Source: CS1-C013 sp964347265 (GTDB lineage Archaea; Aenigmatarchaeota; Aenigmatarchaeia; Aenigmatarchaeales; Aenigmatarchaeaceae). From it: 15,013 nt of DNA. Below are positions 11,612-15,013 of the stretch, piece after piece (positions within the stretch are counted from its first letter, which is position 1; each line of letters opens with the position of its first letter). The translations under genes were made by a program, and so were the position numbers. The DNA lies in contig CAYFXV010000015.1 of NCBI GenBank assembly GCA_964347265.1, positions 1 through 15,013 on the forward strand, in the 5' to 3' direction. The notes under the pieces were generated by a model that was not told where the DNA came from, ran no database searches, and worked only from the letters and a program-made list of their open reading frames with translations.

Positions 11612-13087
11612 ATGAGGGCAGTAACGCCAGTAATAACTGGAATAATTATAATATCTTTATCAATACTGTTAGTAGCTTTGTTCTGGCTCTTCATTTATGG
11701 AACTTATAGCTCATTAACATCTTCAGGAGAATCAACTGTTGGTAGAACTTTAGTTACTATTTCTTCTTGTATGAAAATAGAATCAGTCTCAAGAAATAAA
11801 GTTTATGTAAAGAATTGCGGAGAAGGAGTAATTACTCAAGATAGTTTGAAAGTTTATTTTGATGATATTCCTTTGAATATTACTTCTGTAACTACTTTTG
11901 GTAATACAAATATAGGAAGTAATGGAGGAGGTACAGCAAATAGAATTTTTGGTTCAAAATTCAAATTAACCCAATCTGCAATTGTTTCAAAAATCACATC
12001 ATATCTATCTACATATGTTGGTTCATATGCTTCTGCTGCTATTTATAGTGATTCTGGTGGCTTACCCAATGAACTTTTAGCAAAAACCAATTCAATAAAC
12101 TTACCATATAGTTTTGAGTGGGTTGATTTCTCTTTAAATTCTTTTCTTTCGCCAGGTGATTACTGGTTAATTATCAAATGCAACTCCTGTTACTATAAAT
12201 ATGATAGTGGTGGTAGCAATCAATGGGCTGCTACGTGGTGGTATGATGAAGGGTTTCCAAGCCAGTTTGGTTATGTTGATCATCAAGAAGACTGGAATAT
12301 GACTATCTATGCTACTTATACACCTATTATTAACAAAGATGAAGTTGGGATAATTAATTTACAAGGTTTATGGAGCTTACCTCCAGGAGGACATTTGTTA
12401 AAAGTTACAAACCCCAAAGTAATAGCTGAAAGAGAAGTAGAATCTTCTTTGCATGATTCTGCTGTTCTAGTTTTAGACTTTGATGAAGGTTCTGGAACAA
12501 TTGCTCATGATAAATCTGGGCATAATAATCATGGAAATTTAGAAGGGGGTACTACTTGGGTTAAAGGAAAATATGGAAAAGCTTTAGAGTTTGATGGAAT
12601 AGGTGATTATGTGAATATTACTGATAGCATTAGTTTAGATGTTACCACTGAAATTACAATTCAAGCTTGGTTTTATCTGAAGTCTTGGTCTTCAGATTAT
12701 CCTATAATAGTATGTAAGGATACAGGAATTACTGCAGATCCTTACCACCTTGAACTTGATAGATTTAATAATTATGTTATTCTTTGTCTTGATGCAGGAG
12801 GTGGTGCAACTTGTGTTAATTCGGGAACAAATAGTATTTCTATTAATAAATGGTACCATATTGCTGGAACTTGGAATGGTACACATGAACAAATTTATAT
12901 AAATGGACAATCAAAAGGCGTTACAGGACTAATAGGAACTATGAGTGCTACTAATAATGATGTTCTTATAGGAAATAATCCAACAAATATTAGACAATTT
13001 AACGGTACAATTGATTCAGTAAGAATTTATAACAAAACCTTAACTCCTGATGAAACAGTAATATTAAAACCAGTAAAGTATTACTAA
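11612..13087 (+). CDS. Pilin-like surface protein with inserted jellyroll and C-terminal LamG domain
   Basis: A 491-residue probable cell-surface adhesin. The N-terminus MRAVTPVITG and a hydrophobic helix to about residue 30 match a class III (type IV pilin/archaellin) signal: R2-A3-V4-T5 fits the PibD cleavage pattern with a cut after Ala3. A pilin-type beta domain starts at about 52 (IESVSRNKVYVKNCGEG, SLKVYFDDIPLNI). It seems to resume at 238-277 (INKDEVGIINLQGLWSLPPG, HLLKVTNPK). Between these is a Gly/Ser- and aromatic-rich jellyroll-like segment. Residues 284-485 are a LamG/concanavalin-like domain (LVLDFDEGSGTIAHDKSGHN, GKALEFDGIGDYVNI, ITIQAWFY, NKWYHIAGTWNG, FNGTIDSVRIYNKTLTPDE), usually binding glycans or proteins. 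It is 8 nt downstream of the HExxH gene but lacks a Shine-Dalgarno, so may have its own promoter. Its stop overlaps the histone stop. Confidence 0.85.
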   Translation: MRAVTPVITGIIIISLSILLVALFWLFIYGTYSSLTSSGESTVGRTLVTISSCMKIESVSRNKVYVKNCGEGVITQDSLKVYFDDIPLNITSVTTFGNTNIGSNGGGTANRIFGSKFKLTQSAIVSKITSYLSTYVGSYASAAIYSDSGGLPNELLAKTNSINLPYSFEWVDFSLNSFLSPGDYWLIIKCNSCYYKYDSGGSNQWAATWWYDEGFPSQFGYVDHQEDWNMTIYATYTPIINKDEVGIINLQGLWSLPPGGHLLKVTNPKVIAEREVESSLHDSAVLVLDFDEGSGTIAHDKSGHNNHGNLEGGTTWVKGKYGKALEFDGIGDYVNITDSISLDVTTEITIQAWFYLKSWSSDYPIIVCKDTGITADPYHLELDRFNNYVILCLDAGGGATCVNSGTNSISINKWYHIAGTWNGTHEQIYINGQSKGVTGLIGTMSATNNDVLIGNNPTNIRQFNGTIDSVRIYNKTLTPDETVILKPVKYY

Positions 13088-13302
13088 TAGTTCTTTCTTG
13101 CTAGCTCTATGTCTTCTCTTTTTACAGTTTTTCTGCCAGCATGTCTAGCAAATCTAACAGCATCTTTGGCAATATCAAAAGTAAGTTCTTTGATAACTCT
13201 TGCAAGAGCTTGTGCAGCTGCTTCAGAAACTCTTTCTGCACCTGCGTGTCTTAGAATGTCTGCCATTGGTGCAGCAGCAATTATAGACCTCTTCCGTGGC
13301 AT
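13084..13302 (-). CDS. Archaeal histone (HMf family)
   Basis: A 72-residue histone-fold protein that dimerises and wraps chromosomal DNA. The fold is complete: helix 1 region AAPMADILRHAGAERVSEAA, long helix 2 with AQALARVIKELTFDIAKDAV, loop HAGRKTVKREDIELA, and the short last helix. The RxAGAxRVS and HAGRKTVKxxDIELA motifs carry the DNA contacts. There is a short basic N-terminal extension (MPRKRS) and almost no C-terminal tail. The ATG at 13302 is about 28 nt from a palindromic TATA-like box, so the transcript is likely leaderless. It is convergent with the pilin/LamG gene, sharing the stop codon region, and divergent from the large surface protein. Small size and strong conservation make this secure. 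Confidence 0.95.
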   Translation of the reverse strand: MPRKRSIIAAAPMADILRHAGAERVSEAAAQALARVIKELTFDIAKDAVRFARHAGRKTVKREDIELARKNY

Positions 13303-13323
13303 ATTGAATTTATTTAAATGAGA

Positions 13324-13337
13324 ATATTTATAAATAT
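13324..13337 (-). promoter_or_regulatory. Palindromic TATA-like box for the histone gene
   Basis: ATATTTATAAATAT is a perfect 14-bp palindrome centred about 28 nt from the histone ATG. Its symmetry could let TBP bind either way, but the better-placed box for the plus-strand gene is at 13344-13353. Confidence 0.5.
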
Positions 13338-13343
13338 GCTCAT

Positions 13344-13353
13344 AATTTAAAAA
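13344..13353 (+). promoter_or_regulatory. TATA-like box for the large surface protein gene
   Basis: AATTTAAAAA would set transcription starting near 13375, giving a leader of about 11 nt. That leader contains GATGAT at 13377-13382, a 5-of-6 match to GGTGAT in the 12-nt register to the ATG at 13386, unlike the leaderless genes here. Confidence 0.45.
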
Positions 13354-13385
13354 GCTTACAATTCAAGATTAGAATAGATGATAAG

Positions 13386-15013
13386 ATGAGAAAAACCGAT
13401 TTTATAAGAATTCTGGCTTTTTCCTTATTTTTAGTAATGTTATTTTCAGTTAGAGGATACGCTGAGATTACAGTTTCAGATTCTTGGGAACTTCCCACAG
13501 ATCCTACTATTTATATTCCAAATAAGTATTATAGATTTAATGTAACTGTTTGTGATAGTGGAGGATATTCAAATATAGATACAGTACTGTTCGAGTGGAA
13601 TAATGAACCAAATATTACAGTAACAGATAGTTTTAATACTACTGAAAATTGTTCAATTTTTAATACAACTATGACTGATCTAGCGGCAAACGAATCAGGC
13701 TGGAATTATAAATGGTACGCCAATAATACAGGAAGTGAAAATGCTACATTAGATGATAATTATACAATAAATAAGGCTACTCCAGATTCAATTGTTATTA
13801 AATTATACATAGATAATGTTACTGATGATAAAACAATAACTTATCCAGAAATAGCAGAAATAAGAGGCAATACTACAATTTCTGGAGCAGATGATTTAAA
13901 TTTTAATTTATCTAGAGATGGTACATTATTAGGTTCTGGGAATACAACAAATCAAACAGTTGACTCTACACAATTAGGAAATGCAACTTACAATTTTATT
14001 TACAATACTACTGGTGGTGCAAATTGGACAAGCGGTTCTGTATCTAGAACTTTATATGTAAACAAAGGAACACTACCAATTCATTTGTATTTGGATGGTA
14101 CAGAAGGTAACAGAATAGACGGAAACAGTTATGATTTTAATGATATAGCAAACTTCTCTGTTTTATTAAATACAACTGATGTTCCATATATGTTAGGAGA
14201 TAATACTACCTATTTATATTCAAACTTTACTTATTGGGATGTTCAAAATAGTAATAACTCTACATTTTTTAATTACACATTAAATCTAAATCATTCTGGC
14301 TTGTTCAATTTGACAGCTTATTGGAGTGGTGATACGAATTATTCTTCTAATTCTACAACTTTTTTATTTGGCGTTACTCCTTATTGTATAAATAAAATTG
14401 AATATCCTGCTTCAGATACAACTTATTCTCAAGGAGAAAATTATAGTTTTGAAATAGAATGTATAGGCAACATTAAAAATGTTAGTTTTGAATGGGTTGA
14501 CAGTATTTATCTAGCCAACAACACTTCTAATATATTTTATTATAATTTAACAGACCTAACTGCAAAACCCTCTGGTTATTCATATAAGTGGCATGCAACT
14601 GATATAAATGATAATACATTTAATTCTACTCAATATACTTACATTATAAACAAAACTCCTGTAAATTTAACTTTGACGTGTTCAGATACAGATTGGTCTG
14701 TTTCTAGTGGTTCAAGTGTTGATATTACTTGCCAAGCTAGTGAGCCGATAAATGTACGTATAAGAGCAGATTTTGTTGATGCTGATGAAGGGACAAGTCC
14801 AATAATAACTCCTTTAACAAATTTATTAGATAATACATATGTAGAATGTTTGATTGCCAATTCTAATTACTCTGCTAGTCCTAAAACACATTGGATAACT
14901 GTTACAACTACAGGAGGTACAGGGAGTACAGGAGGAGGTGGAGACGATTATGCCCCATCAGGCAGTTTTCTAATAAAAGATTTAACCTCTAGTTTATCTG
15001 TAGAAGCTGGTAA
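13386..15013 (+). CDS. Large secreted Asn/Thr-rich surface protein, 3' end outside window
   Basis: The open frame runs 542 codons without a stop and leaves the window. The start ATG 13386 has a weak GATGAT ribosome site. Residues 1-27 are a signal peptide: basic MRKTDFIR, hydrophobic ILAFSLFLVMLF, and a likely cut after GYA. The rest is beta-rich and extracellular, with more than 30 Asn-x-Ser/Thr sites for N-glycosylation. Ig-like modules are visible: one near 40-135 (FEWNNEPN, MTDLAANESGWNYKWYANN, YTINKATP) is repeated near 350-425 (FEWVDS, LTDLTAKPSGYSYKWHATD, YIINKTPV), with at least one different beta module between. A Thr/Gly linker (TTTGGTGSTGGGGDDY) is followed by SGSFLIKDLTSS and the window edge. 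It probably continues to a membrane anchor. S-layer component or adhesin is inferred. Expression is divergent from the histone. Confidence 0.85.
   Translation, partial: MRKTDFIRILAFSLFLVMLFSVRGYAEITVSDSWELPTDPTIYIPNKYYRFNVTVCDSGGYSNIDTVLFEWNNEPNITVTDSFNTTENCSIFNTTMTDLAANESGWNYKWYANNTGSENATLDDNYTINKATPDSIVIKLYIDNVTDDKTITYPEIAEIRGNTTISGADDLNFNLSRDGTLLGSGNTTNQTVDSTQLGNATYNFIYNTTGGANWTSGSVSRTLYVNKGTLPIHLYLDGTEGNRIDGNSYDFNDIANFSVLLNTTDVPYMLGDNTTYLYSNFTYWDVQNSNNSTFFNYTLNLNHSGLFNLTAYWSGDTNYSSNSTTFLFGVTPYCINKIEYPASDTTYSQGENYSFEIECIGNIKNVSFEWVDSIYLANNTSNIFYYNLTDLTAKPSGYSYKWHATDINDNTFNSTQYTYIINKTPVNLTLTCSDTDWSVSSGSSVDITCQASEPINVRIRADFVDADEGTSPIITPLTNLLDNTYVECLIANSNYSASPKTHWITVTTTGGTGSTGGGGDDYAPSGSFLIKDLTSSLSVEAG

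Noticed and set aside
13109..13321. A 70-residue plus-strand frame over the histone gene
   Set aside because: It is the exact antisense of the histone, which has a complete histone fold and a well-placed promoter.
13321..13360. The AT-rich palindromic spacer as an origin or attachment site
   Set aside because: It is only about 80 bp, has no repeated origin-recognition elements, and is fully explained as two TATA-like boxes.
14639..14860. A 73-residue minus-strand frame near the window end
   Set aside because: It lies opposite the long open frame of the surface protein, which has a signal peptide, internal repeats and continuous coding.

Overview
The window is a gene-dense, strongly AT-rich piece of an archaeal chromosome. 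The archaeal marks are an HMf-type histone, a two-ring Cdc48/VAT ATPase, a TrmB-family regulator, a DUF3467-like protein, TATA-like boxes about 25-30 bp upstream of many start codons (a leaderless pattern), and Shine-Dalgarno sites of the GGAGGTGATC type in front of genes inside operons. The base composition, compact spacing and pilin-like/LamG and Asn-rich surface proteins would suit a DPANN lineage such as Woesearchaeota or Pacearchaeota, but that placement is inference.

Layout. (1) 45-2615: a minus-strand protein with possible small repeats, a divergent PRPP synthetase, and a convergent minus-strand methyltransferase-like gene. (2) 2703-7169: a de novo pyrimidine region with pyrD, pyrE, an unrecognised 422-residue protein, a minus-strand TrmB-like regulator and pyrF. 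PRPP synthetase supplies the PyrE co-substrate, so prs, pyrD, pyrE and pyrF together cover the late steps from dihydroorotate to UMP. The TrmB/pyrF intergenic region carries two inverted repeats placed like operators. (3) 7216-11603: six tightly packed plus-strand genes: a freestanding LAGLIDADG endonuclease, a small unknown protein, a NUDT15-like Nudix hydrolase, Cdc48, a DUF3467-like protein and a small HExxH zincin-like protein. (4) 11612-15013: cell surface and chromatin: a pilin-like protein with a LamG lectin-like domain, a histone on the minus strand, and the first 542 codons of a large secreted Asn-rich protein that runs off the window.

The most unusual signal is in region 3. Cdc48, the DUF3467-like protein and the HExxH protein are three consecutive, unrelated proteins that all end in (K/R)-Tyr-Ile-Gly, encoded by different synonymous codons. 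This suggests a shared C-terminal docking or sorting tag and a possible Cdc48-linked proteolytic module. A second notable point is pyrE, which probably starts at an ATT codon: a strong Shine-Dalgarno sequence lies in exactly the register used by neighbouring genes. No stretch longer than 300 bases lacks a gene. I saw no tRNA, rRNA, CRISPR array or insertion sequence.
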